From NCBI RefSeq assembly GCF_900107745.1, contig NZ_FNRO01000025.1, forward strand, positions 1 through 64,000: a stretch of 64,000 nucleotides of DNA. Reading direction: 5' to 3'. The stretch is from Variovorax sp. YR216 (GTDB taxonomy: Bacteria; Pseudomonadota; Gammaproteobacteria; Burkholderiales; Burkholderiaceae_C). The stretch's first letter is position 1. Each line of letters starts with the position of its first letter. This document shows, piece after piece, positions 1 to 9,304 of the stretch. The notes under the pieces were generated by a model, which was not told where the DNA came from, ran no database searches, and saw only the letters and a list, made by a program, of their open reading frames with translations. The translations under genes and the position numbers were made by a program.

Positions 1-348
1 CGTGAAGTGCACACCATCCTTCGGCGAGCACGATCACACGATCGTCTTCATACAGTACGTCGCATTCAAGAGGGCCTCGGTCGCACGCTTACCTTCAATC
101 GTCGCGCGGCGTTTGGCACATTGGCGTGCAAGCACCAACGCAGCGAGGCGGAATCGCAGGCAAGCACTCGTCCCATAGGCAGCCAGGTCTCCGTCATCTA
201 CGAGCCAGGGAATCCACGCAATGCGGCGCTTGAGGTCATGCGGGACGGCGGCGCGTTCCGCTGGTTCCTCGTGGCTTCAGGAGGCGCGTTCCTCTTGCTT
301 GGCGTTGCCATGCTCCATCCAGCGTCCTGGCGAGGGAAGAAGACGTGA
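1..348 (+). CDS. DUF3592-like membrane protein, 5' part outside the window
   Basis: The reading frame is open through the left edge, so the true start lies upstream. The C-terminal half has the pattern typical of DUF3592 proteins: a beta-rich stretch ending in GSQVSVIYEPGNPRNAALE, followed by a single hydrophobic segment (FRWFLVASGGAFLLLGVAML) and a short basic tail. Function of the family is unknown; the segment would place it in the inner membrane. The portion before about base 100 does not look typical of the family, so a decayed or frameshifted 5' end is possible. Confidence 0.5.
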   Translation, partial: REVHTILRRARSHDRLHTVRRIQEGLGRTLTFNRRAAFGTLACKHQRSEAESQASTRPIGSQVSVIYEPGNPRNAALEVMRDGGAFRWFLVASGGAFLLLGVAMLHPASWRGKKT

Positions 349-705
349 CAGCACCTATGGTCCTTCGTCCGATGAGTGCCTGCTTGGGCATCGATGCGCC
401 CAAAGCCGATTGCGGCCAGAACCCGACATTCGGAACGTCTGCCCCGTTCGCCTAGCCGCTGCCGCCCGGGGACGCGCGGAGCGGTTGGGTCCAGTCGGTT
501 CAGGCCCGTCCGTCGATGTTGCAGCAAAATGTTCGCTGCCGGTGGCTTCCACCTTTTGTGTCGCGCCCGGAATCGAGCGCGCGCTTAGCGCCGCAAACGC
601 TCCATCGCGTTCGTCGAATTGCTGAAGCCTAGCTTGCCGAAGAATTCGGCGGCACCTTCTCATCCGGCGCGGAGCACCCGTGCCTGGTTCGGTCCCTGTG
701 AGGCT
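349..705. other. Intergenic, no gene recognised
   Basis: This stretch separates the DUF3592-like gene from the 3' end of hipA. Open frames are present on both strands, but none has a convincing ribosome binding site or a recognisable product. I see no strong terminator or repeat. Confidence 0.4.
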
Positions 706-1932
706 TTACTTCATTCGCGCCCGGTTGGCTTCGATTGCGCTGCTGATATGGTCGATGGTCGCCTTGCGGATTGCGTGGTTCTTGGCCGCTGCCTTGAACC
801 AGCCCGCCTTCTCAACTACGTTGTCGATGATGTCTATCGCCGCCTTTGGCTTCAGCCCCATCTGCTGCGCCAGCTTGAGAAGGTCTGCGCGGGAGGGTGC
901 GAGCGCTTCGCCGCAGATGTCCATCTGGTGCTCACCGCCAGGACCTTCGCAGAACGTCAGGTCGTAGGCCGGCGACAGCTGCCATGCGCCAGCACGCGTC
1001 ATTCGGAAAGAGAAGTTCTTTGCGTGGTCATCGCGGTTGTTGAACACGACGTTGAAGACGCAACGCTCGAATGCCTTGATGACTTCGCGCTCGTCACGAG
1101 TGAGGAACCGGGTGAGGCGAATGAACGAGGTGTAGTCGACCGACGACGGCAGGCGGAAGTTGGCGTTGAGCAGTGCTGCCACGGTCTGGATAGGGGCGCG
1201 CTGGCCTTCTTGACGGTCAAAACGCGCGATACCGAAGGCCGCCAGCTTCTTGTCGAGGTCAAAGTACTGGGTTTGCGGCACGTCGAGGCCACAGTTGCGT
1301 GCGAATGACGCGTACAAGTCCTCGATGGCACACACCTCCTTGTGCTCGTTCTCTGCCTGGAACTTGACGAGCCAAGGCACACCGGCGGCGTACTCCGAGT
1401 TGACCATGCGACCGCTGGCCTGGTCATAGTTGACCAGCACCTTCGGGCGCGCACCATGAGGCGACCCGCCCATCACCACCAGCTCGCGCAGCAGCTCAAC
1501 GCTTTCGTCCTCCATGACGTCGCGCACTTCGTTGGCCAGCGCCAGCAGGTCGACATCGGCTTTTTCCAGTGGCTCAGCCTGCGGTGGCTCGAAGACCAAA
1601 GCGCCCATCGAGTTGCTGTTCACCAGCGCCAGCCGGTCCAGTGGGGACACGCGAGCCGGATTGAAGCCCTTCTTGCGAAAGAGCTTGTCCTGCAGAGCGA
1701 GGCCCCAACCGTCCGGCAGGCTATCCGCGATGAGGCCGGGCAGTCCGTACTGGTGGTGCGGAAAGTCCCCGTAGGCTGCGGGACGTAGCTTGAGATTCAG
1801 CGGCGACAGCTCGAGCCCGCGTGCCATCGCTTCAGGCGTGTACTCAAACAGCAGTTGCTTACCGTTGTCGGCCAGTTCCCCAAGAGGATAGAGCTCGCCC
1901 CAGCCGGCGTAGATGACGGTCAGTTTCTTCAC
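706..1932 (-). CDS. hipA: HipA-family serine/threonine kinase toxin
   Basis: 408 residues, a normal HipA length. The N-terminal couple_hipA domain is followed by the HipA kinase fold. Visible motifs are GGSPHGARPK at about 155-164 (the nucleotide-binding/ejected-loop region) and the catalytic segment FNNRDDHAKNFSF near 295, then SPAYDLTF. HipA kinases phosphorylate aminoacyl-tRNA synthetases or other targets to arrest growth. The start overlaps the last codons of the upstream XRE gene by 4 bases, the usual hipBA arrangement, which indicates translational coupling. No truncation is visible, so the toxin is probably functional. Confidence 0.93.
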   Translation of the reverse strand: MKKLTVIYAGWGELYPLGELADNGKQLLFEYTPEAMARGLELSPLNLKLRPAAYGDFPHHQYGLPGLIADSLPDGWGLALQDKLFRKKGFNPARVSPLDRLALVNSNSMGALVFEPPQAEPLEKADVDLLALANEVRDVMEDESVELLRELVVMGGSPHGARPKVLVNYDQASGRMVNSEYAAGVPWLVKFQAENEHKEVCAIEDLYASFARNCGLDVPQTQYFDLDKKLAAFGIARFDRQEGQRAPIQTVAALLNANFRLPSSVDYTSFIRLTRFLTRDEREVIKAFERCVFNVVFNNRDDHAKNFSFRMTRAGAWQLSPAYDLTFCEGPGGEHQMDICGEALAPSRADLLKLAQQMGLKPKAAIDIIDNVVEKAGWFKAAAKNHAIRKATIDHISSAIEANRARMK

Positions 1933-2234
1933 TTGTTCGAAGTCCTTGCACGCTTGCGGCCAGCACTGGCGGCTTCCAGCTGCTTGATAGAGGTGGCGCG
2001 TTGTACGAAGAGGCCAGACAGCTCGGACACGAGGCCAAGGGCCATCACGACCTTCACAAGCGATTCCAGCGTCGCCTGCCCCTTCGTTTCGAGGTTCTGG
2101 ACGGTGCCCTTCGAGACGCCAGCGCGCGCCGCCACCTCGGCCTGCGTCAGATTCTGGGCAAGCCGCTGGGCCTGAAGTCGCCGACCGATTTCGGTCCCGA
2201 TTTCGGAGACTGTGGCGAGCTCAAATAGCAACAT
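1929..2234 (-). CDS. hipB: HipB-type XRE antitoxin
   Basis: A short helix-turn-helix protein (NLTQAEVAARAGVSKGTVQNLE) of the Cro/CI class that would bind HipA and repress the operon. A start at 2234 is preferred because AAGG lies six bases ahead of it; an ATG at 2249 in the same frame has no Shine-Dalgarno. The C-terminal tail is basic (GRKRARTSNK). It precedes hipA with a 4-base overlap. Confidence 0.88.
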   Translation of the reverse strand: MLLFELATVSEIGTEIGRRLQAQRLAQNLTQAEVAARAGVSKGTVQNLETKGQATLESLVKVVMALGLVSELSGLFVQRATSIKQLEAASAGRKRARTSNK

Positions 2235-2261
2235 GTTGTGCCTTATCATGGCAAATGGCAG

Positions 2262-2287
2262 TTAACGCTTTATATTTTATGCTTTAA
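2262..2287 (-). promoter_or_regulatory. Palindromic operator/promoter of hipBA
   Basis: An inverted repeat of the form TTAAmGC-N12-GCkTTAA sits in an A+T-rich patch about 30 bases upstream of the hipB start, with TATAAA-like -10 candidates inside. Autoregulation by HipB at such palindromes is the known mode in the family; its use here is inferred. Confidence 0.5.
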
Positions 2288-2910
2288 TGCCTTCAGGGTC
2301 AACCGCGAGACCCTGCGTTACACACAACATATTCTTGCTTAACTGCGAATTCTCCATCCTAGGCTCAATTTTTTGCAATTTAAATCGTTCGCGAGCGGCA
2401 CCTCCGCCGGCCCTGCCCGGAGCCCCGGTCGAACCCCTTTACAGCCGCTTGCTCGGCGTCGAAGCTGACGTCGTTGCCCTGTATGAGCAGTTCTTTGAAG
2501 AACCTCGCCTTGGCCGCGGTGATGTGTATGTGTTTCAGAGCGGCGCCGCTGAGCTCAATGCGTTCGTCATCGACATGTACCAAGACAGGACAAACCAAGT
2601 CGACTTCATCTCGCTCGCCTTTCGGTGCCACGGCTCGACTCCACAGGCCGTGAGGAGGCACCTCAGAGCGTTCTTCGATGCGGCATCTGTCCAAGTTGTC
2701 TACGAAGAAGCGAACTGCTCCGCTCGATTCAGGAGCTTGTTCGACCCTGGGCAGTACCCGCGCCGGATGGAGGAAGCTGGCTACGTGCAACAGCTGCATC
2801 TCCGCCAGAATGGTTGGCTTGGCAAGCCTCCTACAACCGCCGGACCCGGCCATTGGCTGACCTCCACCACATCCCGAAAAAGTGTTTCCACGGAAACCCC
2901 GTCGTCGTAG
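2287..2910 (+). CDS. Hypothetical protein, start uncertain
   Basis: A 207-codon frame with plausible codon use from about 2440 to 2880, containing protein-like stretches such as LLGVEADVVALYEQFF and NAFVIDMYQDRTNQVDF. I recognise no family. The annotated start lies in the hip operator and the first 50 residues look non-coding, so the real start may be a downstream TTG/GTG or the gene may be 5'-truncated. It is followed by the FmdB gene. Confidence 0.35.
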   Translation: MPSGSTARPCVTHNIFLLNCEFSILGSIFCNLNRSRAAPPPALPGAPVEPLYSRLLGVEADVVALYEQFFEEPRLGRGDVYVFQSGAAELNAFVIDMYQDRTNQVDFISLAFRCHGSTPQAVRRHLRAFFDAASVQVVYEEANCSARFRSLFDPGQYPRRMEEAGYVQQLHLRQNGWLGKPPTTAGPGHWLTSTTSRKSVSTETPSS

Positions 2911-2976
2911 GATGAAACGCCAGGAGCGGGCGCCCTCGCAAAACTTGCACAACCCGCTCATGAGTGGAGAAGTGCC

Positions 2977-3141
2977 ATGCCTACGTACCAATATCGTTGC
3001 GCAAAGTGCGGCGAAGTTTTCGAGCACATCGAACACGTCGCTGAGCACGAGACTGCTCGTCTGCGTTGCCCGAAGTGCGCCAGTGAAGCCGTTCAGCACC
3101 AGCCGACGAAATTCTTTGCGAAGACGTCCAAGAAAAGCTAG
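2977..3141 (+). CDS. FmdB-family zinc ribbon protein
   Basis: A 54-residue protein starting MPTYQYRCAKCGEVFEH with a second pair CPKC, i.e. the C-x2-C...C-x2-C zinc ribbon of the FmdB/CxxC_CxxC_SSSS family, ending in the typical basic FFAKTSKKS tail. GGAG lies at a good distance before the ATG. Members are small proteins of unclear role, first noted near formamidase/amidase genes. It stands alone here. Confidence 0.88.
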   Translation: MPTYQYRCAKCGEVFEHIEHVAEHETARLRCPKCASEAVQHQPTKFFAKTSKKS

Positions 3142-3643
3142 GTCATCCACCCGAAACCGCCGGTGATTTGTTCTCTACAGGTGTTCGGGGCCGCTGTCGG
3201 ACGTCCACTTGATGCACGGCAGGTCCAAAACTTCGGCGACCTGCTGGCGCGCAAATAGACGCCTATCTGAGGCCGGTTGCCATCGCCCAGTATCGGCCGC
3301 GTACGACAGCGCGCTTACGGCGAATACCGGTCAGTCACAGCCGTCCCAGAATTCCAGCGAAAGCGGACGGCCGGGCCGGGAGAGCAACTGCTCAGGCTTG
3401 AAGCGACCATTTCAGCGCGCCCAACCACTCGAGTACCAGCGGGGTCCGCTTTGCTCGAGGACCTAGCTTTTCCCGGCGGCACACCAGAGCCTTCGTGCCA
3501 AGGGGACAGTGCGGCCAGAAGCGCAGACAGCCCCTTCTCCAGCAGCAGAAACTCACTGTCGCAGGGGCGAAGTCATACAAATCGATTGGCAGGATGCGGC
3601 GGGCGGCCTACATTGGTCTTCCACCCACCAGGAGGAACGCACC
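3142..3643. other. Intergenic, no gene recognised
   Basis: About 500 bases without a convincing gene between fmdB and the next ribosome binding site (GGAGG at 3631). It is GC-rich, with several short frames of no recognisable similarity. No terminator is obvious. Confidence 0.4.
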
Positions 3644-4036
3644 ATGCCGATTCGCATCGCATCGTTGACCCACCGCATCGCGAAGAACGGCGCGATGCTT
3701 CACAAGGCGACGATGGACCGCGTCCACTCGCTGGGTGCGGACCATGAGCCGTCAGAAGCCGAGCAGGTGCTGGCCGAGGAGCGCCGCCTACTCAAGGAGG
3801 AACGTGCGAAGCGCCAAGCGCAGGCGCAGCAGCCGAGGGCGAAGGCCATCGACAAGCTGGTGAGGACGCACCACCCGCAGGCCAAGGAGAAGCCCTGGGG
3901 AAATAAGGAGCCCAAGGAGGCTAAGAAGGCCACGGCTGGCAAGGCCCACAGGCCCTCGCGTGCCGAGAAGCACGCTGCGCAGGCGGCGGCCCTGCAGGCC
4001 GCGAGTAGAGCGGCAAAGAAGTCTGCGAAGACCTGA
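3644..4036 (+). CDS. Small Lys/Ala-rich basic protein
   Basis: 130 residues starting MPIRIASLTHRIAKNGAML, chosen because GGAGG sits just upstream; the open frame extends further 5' without a site. The second half is very rich in Lys, Ala, Gln and Glu (AEERRLLKEERAKRQAQAQQ, then KKATAGKAHRPSRAEKHAAQ), which suggests a helical, possibly nucleic-acid-binding tail. No family recognised. Confidence 0.6.
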   Translation: MPIRIASLTHRIAKNGAMLHKATMDRVHSLGADHEPSEAEQVLAEERRLLKEERAKRQAQAQQPRAKAIDKLVRTHHPQAKEKPWGNKEPKEAKKATAGKAHRPSRAEKHAAQAAALQAASRAAKKSAKT

Positions 4037-4108
4037 GAAGGCTCTCAGGCACCGCGCGGAGCACGGACGTGCACTTCCAAGTACTGGCGGAGTGCGAATC
4101 GCCCTGCT

Positions 4109-4462
4109 TCACCAAGGCTTTTCAAGTTGGCGTGGGTCGCCGCGCAAGGCTGCCCCCAGCGTGCACGCGGCGCCGCTCCGTTGGCGCAGTTCGCGCTCCA
4201 GTTCGTGAGCGCGGCCATTGGCGTCTCGTTCGCCATGCAACGCTCGAGTTCGCCATTGCGTAGCTAGCGCTGCCAACTGGTCGTCGCTGAGGTCTTCAAA
4301 CTCGGATGGTGAATTCACGCTCTGATTATTGCTAGGCGCCCCTGTCCTTAGGCCCTTGAACGACCCATCGGACTTGTAGGCGGTGTATTCACGCCACACT
4401 AGCTTCTTGCCCGAAACCCGCATCGAAGTGACGCCGGTTTCGAGCCATGGATTGCCACTCAT
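4109..4462 (-). CDS. Small hypothetical protein with DDxLxxLAxxWR motif
   Basis: 117 residues. The C-terminal half, LSDDQLAALATQWRTRALHG followed by ER.ANGRAHELERELRQR, matches a short gene at 45203-45430 (LADDRLEELAAGWRTQALRG...AHAFEVERRRRLRQ), so the two define a small shared domain. The N-terminal part (KLVWREYTAYKSDGSFKGL) is absent from the second protein. Function unknown; the motif is amphipathic helical. Confidence 0.6.
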   Translation of the reverse strand: MSGNPWLETGVTSMRVSGKKLVWREYTAYKSDGSFKGLRTGAPSNNQSVNSPSEFEDLSDDQLAALATQWRTRALHGERDANGRAHELERELRQRSGAACTLGAALRGDPRQLEKPW

Positions 4463-4548
4463 TCCTTGAGGTAGCTCAAGGAATGGGCCTGTTCCGCCGG
4501 TGTAACAGCGCTCAAGCTCGTCGCCTGCCTGCCGTTATTCAGGGTGCC

Positions 4549-4905
4549 ATGTCAAAGCCTCAGCAACCAGCACAACCCGAGCTGTCATATCACCCGAACC
4601 TCGGCGACCGAATCGTCCAGGACGACGGACTGTATTTGCTCGTATCGCTGGCCGGAGTGCCTGGCAGTAAAGCCAAGGGACTCCTCCTGCGCCGAATGCC
4701 ACGCAGTCCAAAAACACCCTATGGCCTCGAATGCCTGGGGCACCACCTGCTGCTTACTGACGGACGATGGTATGCGTCGCGGGTAATCGGCGGCGACAGT
4801 GAGCATGCGAACAAGACCACCACTGGCGTCTTCCAAACGGAGCTCGACGCCTTGGTCAATCTCTGGGCCAGCCGACGTTCGCCCGGCCTCGCACTGATGG
4901 TTTGA
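4549..4905 (+). CDS. Hypothetical protein
   Basis: 118 residues starting MSKPQQPAQPELSYHPN. The body alternates short hydrophobic strands (IVQDDGLYLLVSLAGV, GLLLRRMPRS), suggesting a small beta-rich domain. AGGG precedes the ATG. The frame is open upstream, but that part overlaps the start of the divergent gene. No family recognised. Confidence 0.5.
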   Translation: MSKPQQPAQPELSYHPNLGDRIVQDDGLYLLVSLAGVPGSKAKGLLLRRMPRSPKTPYGLECLGHHLLLTDGRWYASRVIGGDSEHANKTTTGVFQTELDALVNLWASRRSPGLALMV

Positions 4906-5015
4906 GGGACCGACCGCCAGGCGCGGACCGATGGTCGCCTAGCGAACCCCGACCAAGTTCCAGGAATCCGCCATGCCAATCGTCGAGAAGGCCATCGAAC
5001 CGTCTTCGACCGCAT

Positions 5016-5558
5016 TCAGGTGTCACGAGCTTCATTGACCGCAGCAGGCAGATGAAATACATGCATCCTCCCCCAGCGCCCTGTGGAGTTCTCAATCAAG
5101 ACGACAGATGAGCAATGCGTTTCGATTGGGCCGTACAGCCGAAGGCGGTCCTCGAGCTCGGCAGCGGCAACCTCTGCATGAATGACGTCTCCGTGCGCCA
5201 CCGTGAGGTGAGGAATCGACCCCGCGTGCTCACCGCCGTATGGAGGGAACTCCGGGAAGGCCTGCGCGAGTGAAGCCGTCATGGCCGTGAAAGGCACCAA
5301 AGGAAAAGGTGCCAAGTACGCAGTTGTCCGAAACCGCCCGACGCCCTCGAGCGAGAACTCGAATGAGCTGACGCTAACCAATGCCGTCCGAGCTTTCTGA
5401 AGAACGGCGGGAGTCACGTATGCTGGGTCCATGAATGGGTACAGGACCGTGACGTGCGCAGGCACGCCGAGCTGAGCTGTCGAGTCGAAGCGTTCCCGCA
5501 AGTCGCCGACAAGCGCTTCGGCTGATGGCACCTCAACAATGAACGCTGACGTCGGCAT
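5016..5558 (-). CDS. 2H phosphoesterase / 2'-5' RNA ligase-like protein
   Basis: 180 residues with two HxT motifs in family spacing, HVTVLYPF near 35 and HLTVAHGD near 118, the signature of the 2H phosphoesterase superfamily (LigT, CPDase). Such proteins hydrolyse 2',3'-cyclic phosphates or join RNA ends. A soluble cytoplasmic enzyme is expected. It stands alone on the minus strand, upstream of a small membrane protein gene in the same direction. Confidence 0.8.
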   Translation of the reverse strand: MPTSAFIVEVPSAEALVGDLRERFDSTAQLGVPAHVTVLYPFMDPAYVTPAVLQKARTALVSVSSFEFSLEGVGRFRTTAYLAPFPLVPFTAMTASLAQAFPEFPPYGGEHAGSIPHLTVAHGDVIHAEVAAAELEDRLRLYGPIETHCSSVVLIENSTGRWGRMHVFHLPAAVNEARDT

Positions 5559-5605
5559 GGCCGTTCCTCACCCCGAAGTCTACATCTGGACGAGTTCGAT
5601 GAGGC

Positions 5606-5806
5606 CTAAAGGTCAGTGGTCATGGTGGTGTAGTACCCGGTGAGCCTACCGCCCTGCGTCGCCTCGGCTCCGCGTGCCTTCCGGGTCGACAACAGCAGCG
5701 TTGCGGCCGCCACCCCGAACAGCAAGAGAAGTACCCACGCGCCGAATGCATAGACCAGTCCAACTGGCAAGAGAACAGCGAGTAGCAGAAAGAGCGTCCT
5801 GACCAT
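5606..5806 (-). CDS. Small membrane protein
   Basis: 66 residues. The first 40 are two hydrophobic stretches (TLFLLLAVLLPVGLVYAFGA and WVLLLLFGVAAATLLL) followed by a positively charged turn STRKARG, consistent with a two-helix hairpin in the inner membrane. The 26-residue tail is soluble. No family recognised. Confidence 0.5.
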   Translation of the reverse strand: MVRTLFLLLAVLLPVGLVYAFGAWVLLLLFGVAAATLLLSTRKARGAEATQGGRLTGYYTTMTTDL

Positions 5807-5907
5807 GGCGTCAGTTTGCCTCCCAGAGGACGTCTTGTGTCGTGACGAAGTGGACGCGGGAGATAGAAATCTCGGACTGAGGGCTCGGCCTTCGTCGGGA
5901 CTCGCTG

Positions 5908-6348
5908 CTACTGCGAAAAGCCGTCAAGCTTTTTCGCACAAACAGCATGCCAAGCGACGGCATCCATCGGCTTCGCCGAAGACCAATCAATTCGTTCCGA
6001 AGACGATGGATGCGCGGAAAAGCCGAAGAACTGAGTCGGCTTCCTCGAGTGCCCCTTGCTTTGCGCCAAACGAACGCCGCCGGTTAGCAAATTCATATCC
6101 CGCCAGTACCTGGAGTTCATCAGGCTCTTGAACTCGTCGAAGCTAGAGGCGGCATAGTGAACGCCACCGACCAAGACGTCCAGTTTCTCGACATTGCCAG
6201 GAGGCCTCAGGAAAAAAAGGTCTCCAAAGGCCGAAGCGCCGATGGGGACGAGGGGACCCGACACAGTCTTGGGCCACATGTCGAGCAAGCGCTGAAATTC
6301 CAGATGAGACGCGTCCGTAAAGAGGTCATCCCATGAAAGTTGGGTCAT
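5908..6348 (-). CDS. T6SS immunity protein Tdi1/DUF1851-like
   Basis: 146 residues starting MTQLSWDDLFTDASHLEF, chosen because the 44 codons upstream are poorly protein-like. The core FGDLFFLRPPGNVEKLDVLVGG followed by SSFDEFKSLM resembles the C-terminal domain of Tdi1/DUF1851 proteins, which includes immunity proteins against type VI DNase effectors. No cognate toxin lies beside it, so it would be an orphan immunity gene if the call is right. Family assignment is by eye. Confidence 0.5.
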   Translation of the reverse strand: MTQLSWDDLFTDASHLEFQRLLDMWPKTVSGPLVPIGASAFGDLFFLRPPGNVEKLDVLVGGVHYAASSFDEFKSLMNSRYWRDMNLLTGGVRLAQSKGHSRKPTQFFGFSAHPSSSERIDWSSAKPMDAVAWHAVCAKKLDGFSQ

Positions 6349-6746
6349 TGATGAGTAACACGAAAGCTGGGACCGGGCAGAAATGATATGGGGCAAGTGA
6401 CCGTCGATTTCCGACAAACGGGATAGCTCTTGCAGCCAGGGCTCCGAACACGCGCCGGCGCAGGTCACCGTTACAGACATCGATGTGGAGCCCTCGTAGC
6501 ATCTCGTGAGCTTCGGTGATGGAGTTCAAGCTGCGTGGCCCGCGCTCCCTTCGCGCGCCGACAAATCAATCGTGTCGCACCCGCGTCTACCCGTAGTGAC
6601 GCTCTCCAAAAAGTTATCGCGCCGTTTTCTTTCAGCTCTGCAGTAGCCCGAACTGTTGCTGCGACGCAGCAGATGAAGCCGAATGGCCTCTGATTTGCGC
6701 TTTCATTCGCGGCTCGGAGGTCCAACGCTTTTACGATTTAGTCATC

Positions 6747-7499
6747 ATGGGTGCAGGGTTGCGGGTGAGAGACGAGTTGAGCCAGTTCTTCTTCTGGCTC
6801 CGGGAGTTTGAAACAAGGGTGCGAGGCGTCGGCGGCGGCGCTCGCTGGTACACATCTTCCGGGCTACAGGCTCGCGTTCAGTATTCCTGGTTCGAAGCCG
6901 CTGTCGCCGGCGCTCCGGCCCTTTGCATCTCCAATCTCCAATTCTTTGGGGCCAATGAGGGTCAAGGCTTCATAGAGGCATTGTCCGGATGGTTCTCCAG
7001 CGACCACCACGCTCTCGAGGCGGAAGTACTCGTCATAAAGCATCCGTGTGGTTCGACGCTTTGCCAATGGCTTGCTCCGGGTCCATTCGAGAGATTTCGA
7101 GCGCCAGGTGAAGTCAATCACTCTTGGTACTTGAAGCGAGCCTGCGTACCGGTTGAAGAGCCCGCTGTCTGCCTCCCACCTTACGCAGCAGCACTCACAG
7201 GAATCTGGTTGGGTCGCGTTGGCGCAGGCAACGCGTTGGGCGAAAGCAGAGAAGAAGAGGAGAGACAGGTGACATCCAAAGGTACATTCGGCATCAGTAG
7301 CCGAGACGCGGTACTCGCCGCGCTTCGCAATTCGAAGGGCCCTGCAGATGGTTTCATCGTGGCCAGGGCCGCCAAGGTGAGTCCTCTACAGGCCACACGA
7401 GCGATGGAAAAGCTGGTTGCCGAAGGGCTGTTGGTCAAGAAGGACGCGCTGGATGGGTTCAACGACCCATCAGCGACCTTCGAAGCGATGCGACCGTAG
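6747..7499 (+). CDS. Hypothetical protein with C-terminal winged-helix-like region
   Basis: 250 residues. The middle part (LCISNLQFFGANEGQGFIEA) resembles a small family of uncharacterised proteins in which a conserved GQGF is followed by a VEN/VIK strand. The last 70 residues (ISSRDAVLAALRNSKGPADG then SPLQATRAMEKLVAEGLLV) read like a winged helix. The two parts could be a fusion. Start uncertain; no clear Shine-Dalgarno. Confidence 0.5.
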   Translation: MGAGLRVRDELSQFFFWLREFETRVRGVGGGARWYTSSGLQARVQYSWFEAAVAGAPALCISNLQFFGANEGQGFIEALSGWFSSDHHALEAEVLVIKHPCGSTLCQWLAPGPFERFRAPGEVNHSWYLKRACVPVEEPAVCLPPYAAALTGIWLGRVGAGNALGESREEEERQVTSKGTFGISSRDAVLAALRNSKGPADGFIVARAAKVSPLQATRAMEKLVAEGLLVKKDALDGFNDPSATFEAMRP

Positions 7500-7552
7500 C
7501 CTCCCGACGCCGTCTGAGGGCCGGGAGGCGCACGGGGCGTCGCTTGAACAGG

Positions 7553-7961
7553 TCAAGGCTTGAAGACGTCGACCGGCATGAGGATGACAGGGGTAGTGCC
7601 CCGATTCTCCCAGTAGTGAGATACGCCATTGCCGGCCGGCACCATTTCGCCGGCCGCATGTGGCACTTCAACGCCGTTCCTCACCTCCACCACGTTGCCT
7701 TGCACCACGTATTCAAATGTGGGCCAATTGACGGCCAGTCGCCTCAGGAATTTCAGTACTCAGGTCTATGCTTCCCAGCACACTGGTGGTCACACCCTTG
7801 TTGTCCGTTGGCCCTGCGGCCTGCACCAACGCTGCCCAGCAGGACGCGGCGGCAAGCGCAAACAGGATGCATCTCGCAGCATGCCTTTTGCCCGTTCGCT
7901 CGCCGGAAGCAAGCAGGGGTTGGGAAGCGAGAGGGTGTGAAATCGACATAGCAGCCTCCAT
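7553..7961 (-). pseudogene. Cupin-domain protein, internally deleted and frameshifted
   Basis: The 5' part encodes a secreted-looking start and GSIDLSTEIPEATGRQLAH, then hits a stop at 7713. The 3' part of a cupin (EYVVQGNVVEVRNG ... NGVSHYWENRGTTPVILMPV) continues in another frame to 7553. The missing piece is the metal-binding G-x5-H-x-H segment. The intact relative at 57954-58463 shows the expected full arrangement (NGTSHWWKNTGNTAAVLISV), so an internal deletion plus frame change is clear. Confidence 0.8.
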
Positions 7962-8168
7962 TTGGCGCGACCAGCAATTCTGCTGCTTCTCGGTGTTGTC
8001 GGTCCCACAAGAGGCGAACTAGGCAGCTCCCACGGGTCTTGGCCGACAGTAGCCAGTGACGGCATTCGAAACACTGGTCTCGTAGCCGACCTCTCCAGGG
8101 CGAATAGGCAGTCTGTGCGCTGACGCTGATGTTGAGCCGGGGCAAGACCTTTTGGGCGGCCCCCTCTC

Positions 8169-8990
8169 TCATTCGAACAGGGTGCGCATGGCCTGCCTGC
8201 CGGCCGCCACATCGCTGAAACGGCGTCCACCAATTGCGCCCCCGTCGACCACGATGTCGGTGCCGTTGACGAATGACGATTCGTCACTGGCCAGGTAGAT
8301 GGCGGCATTGGCTATGTCGTCGGGAATGCCGGCACGCGGCACGGCTTGCATCTTGCCCAGCACCGCCTTCATTTTTTCAGCGCTGGCTTCAGCTTCCGCA
8401 CCCGTCAGGCCATACGCCTTACCGAAGATGGCAGTAGCGATGCCGCCCGGAGAGATGGAATTGACCCGGACGTTGTCCTCGCCCAGTTCCAGCGCTGCGC
8501 AGCGGCTCAGGTGAATCAGCGCGGCCTTGGCGGCCGAGTAGCCCAGCGTTCCCGCATAGCCGGCGCGGTGCCCGGCGATGGAACCAATGTTGATGATGCT
8601 GCCATGCTGCTGCGCACGCATGAGCGCCGCGACATGCTTCATGTGCGCCATAGCACCGCGCACGTGCACCGCAAACGTGTAGTCGAAGTCTTCCAGCGAC
8701 ACAGTTTCCAGGCGGGCGCTTCCAGTGGCACTGCCAGCGTTGTTCACCAACACGTCGATGCGGCCGCTTTGGGCCATGGCGGCGGCAATGGTGCGCGCGG
8801 CATCAGCTTCCACCGCGGCGTCTGCTTCGATGAACGTCGCGCCGGTGTCTTGGGCCACCTTGGCGCCCAATTCTGCGCGCCGACCACTGAAAAGGACCGA
8901 GGCCCCTTCTTGGACGAATCGCTCAACCATGCGCCGACCGATGCCGCTGGTGCCGCCGGTGACTACGGCGACCTTACCTTTGAGTCTCAT
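8169..8990 (-). CDS. SDR-family oxidoreductase
   Basis: 273 residues, classical short-chain dehydrogenase. Seen: the TGGTSGIG dinucleotide motif at 12-19, an Arg after beta-2 (SGRRAE) suggesting NADP preference, NNAG near 88, catalytic Ser (NIGSIAG), YSAAK near 157, and PGG after beta-6. The C-terminal tail (RRFSDVAAGRQAMRTLFE) is longer than average. The substrate cannot be named. A lone gene; the decayed cupin follows. Confidence 0.92.
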   Translation of the reverse strand: MRLKGKVAVVTGGTSGIGRRMVERFVQEGASVLFSGRRAELGAKVAQDTGATFIEADAAVEADAARTIAAAMAQSGRIDVLVNNAGSATGSARLETVSLEDFDYTFAVHVRGAMAHMKHVAALMRAQQHGSIINIGSIAGHRAGYAGTLGYSAAKAALIHLSRCAALELGEDNVRVNSISPGGIATAIFGKAYGLTGAEAEASAEKMKAVLGKMQAVPRAGIPDDIANAAIYLASDESSFVNGTDIVVDGGAIGGRRFSDVAAGRQAMRTLFE

Positions 8991-9304
8991 ATCGGCCTCG
9001 GAGGTTGTGTTGGGATGGACGAGTGTGAAGGCGCACCTTCAGATGGTCAAGGCGCACAACAGCTCTGCGGACGGCCTGTTCCTCAGACGAAGCTAGCAGG
9101 TCCGGTGAGCGATAGGAGAGAGCGGCTGGTCGAACACCGCCAAGGAAGCGAGGCCATGTGCCGAAGCGGAGTCGAACACCGTCGATTTGCCTGCTGCATG
9201 GGCGAATTCTGGGCCGGGGTTGAAAGTCCGTAGTTGGCCGAACTTTGCCACACGACCGACGATGGTCAGTTTGTTCCAAACGCCTAGGCAGCAGGCACAG
9301 CGGG

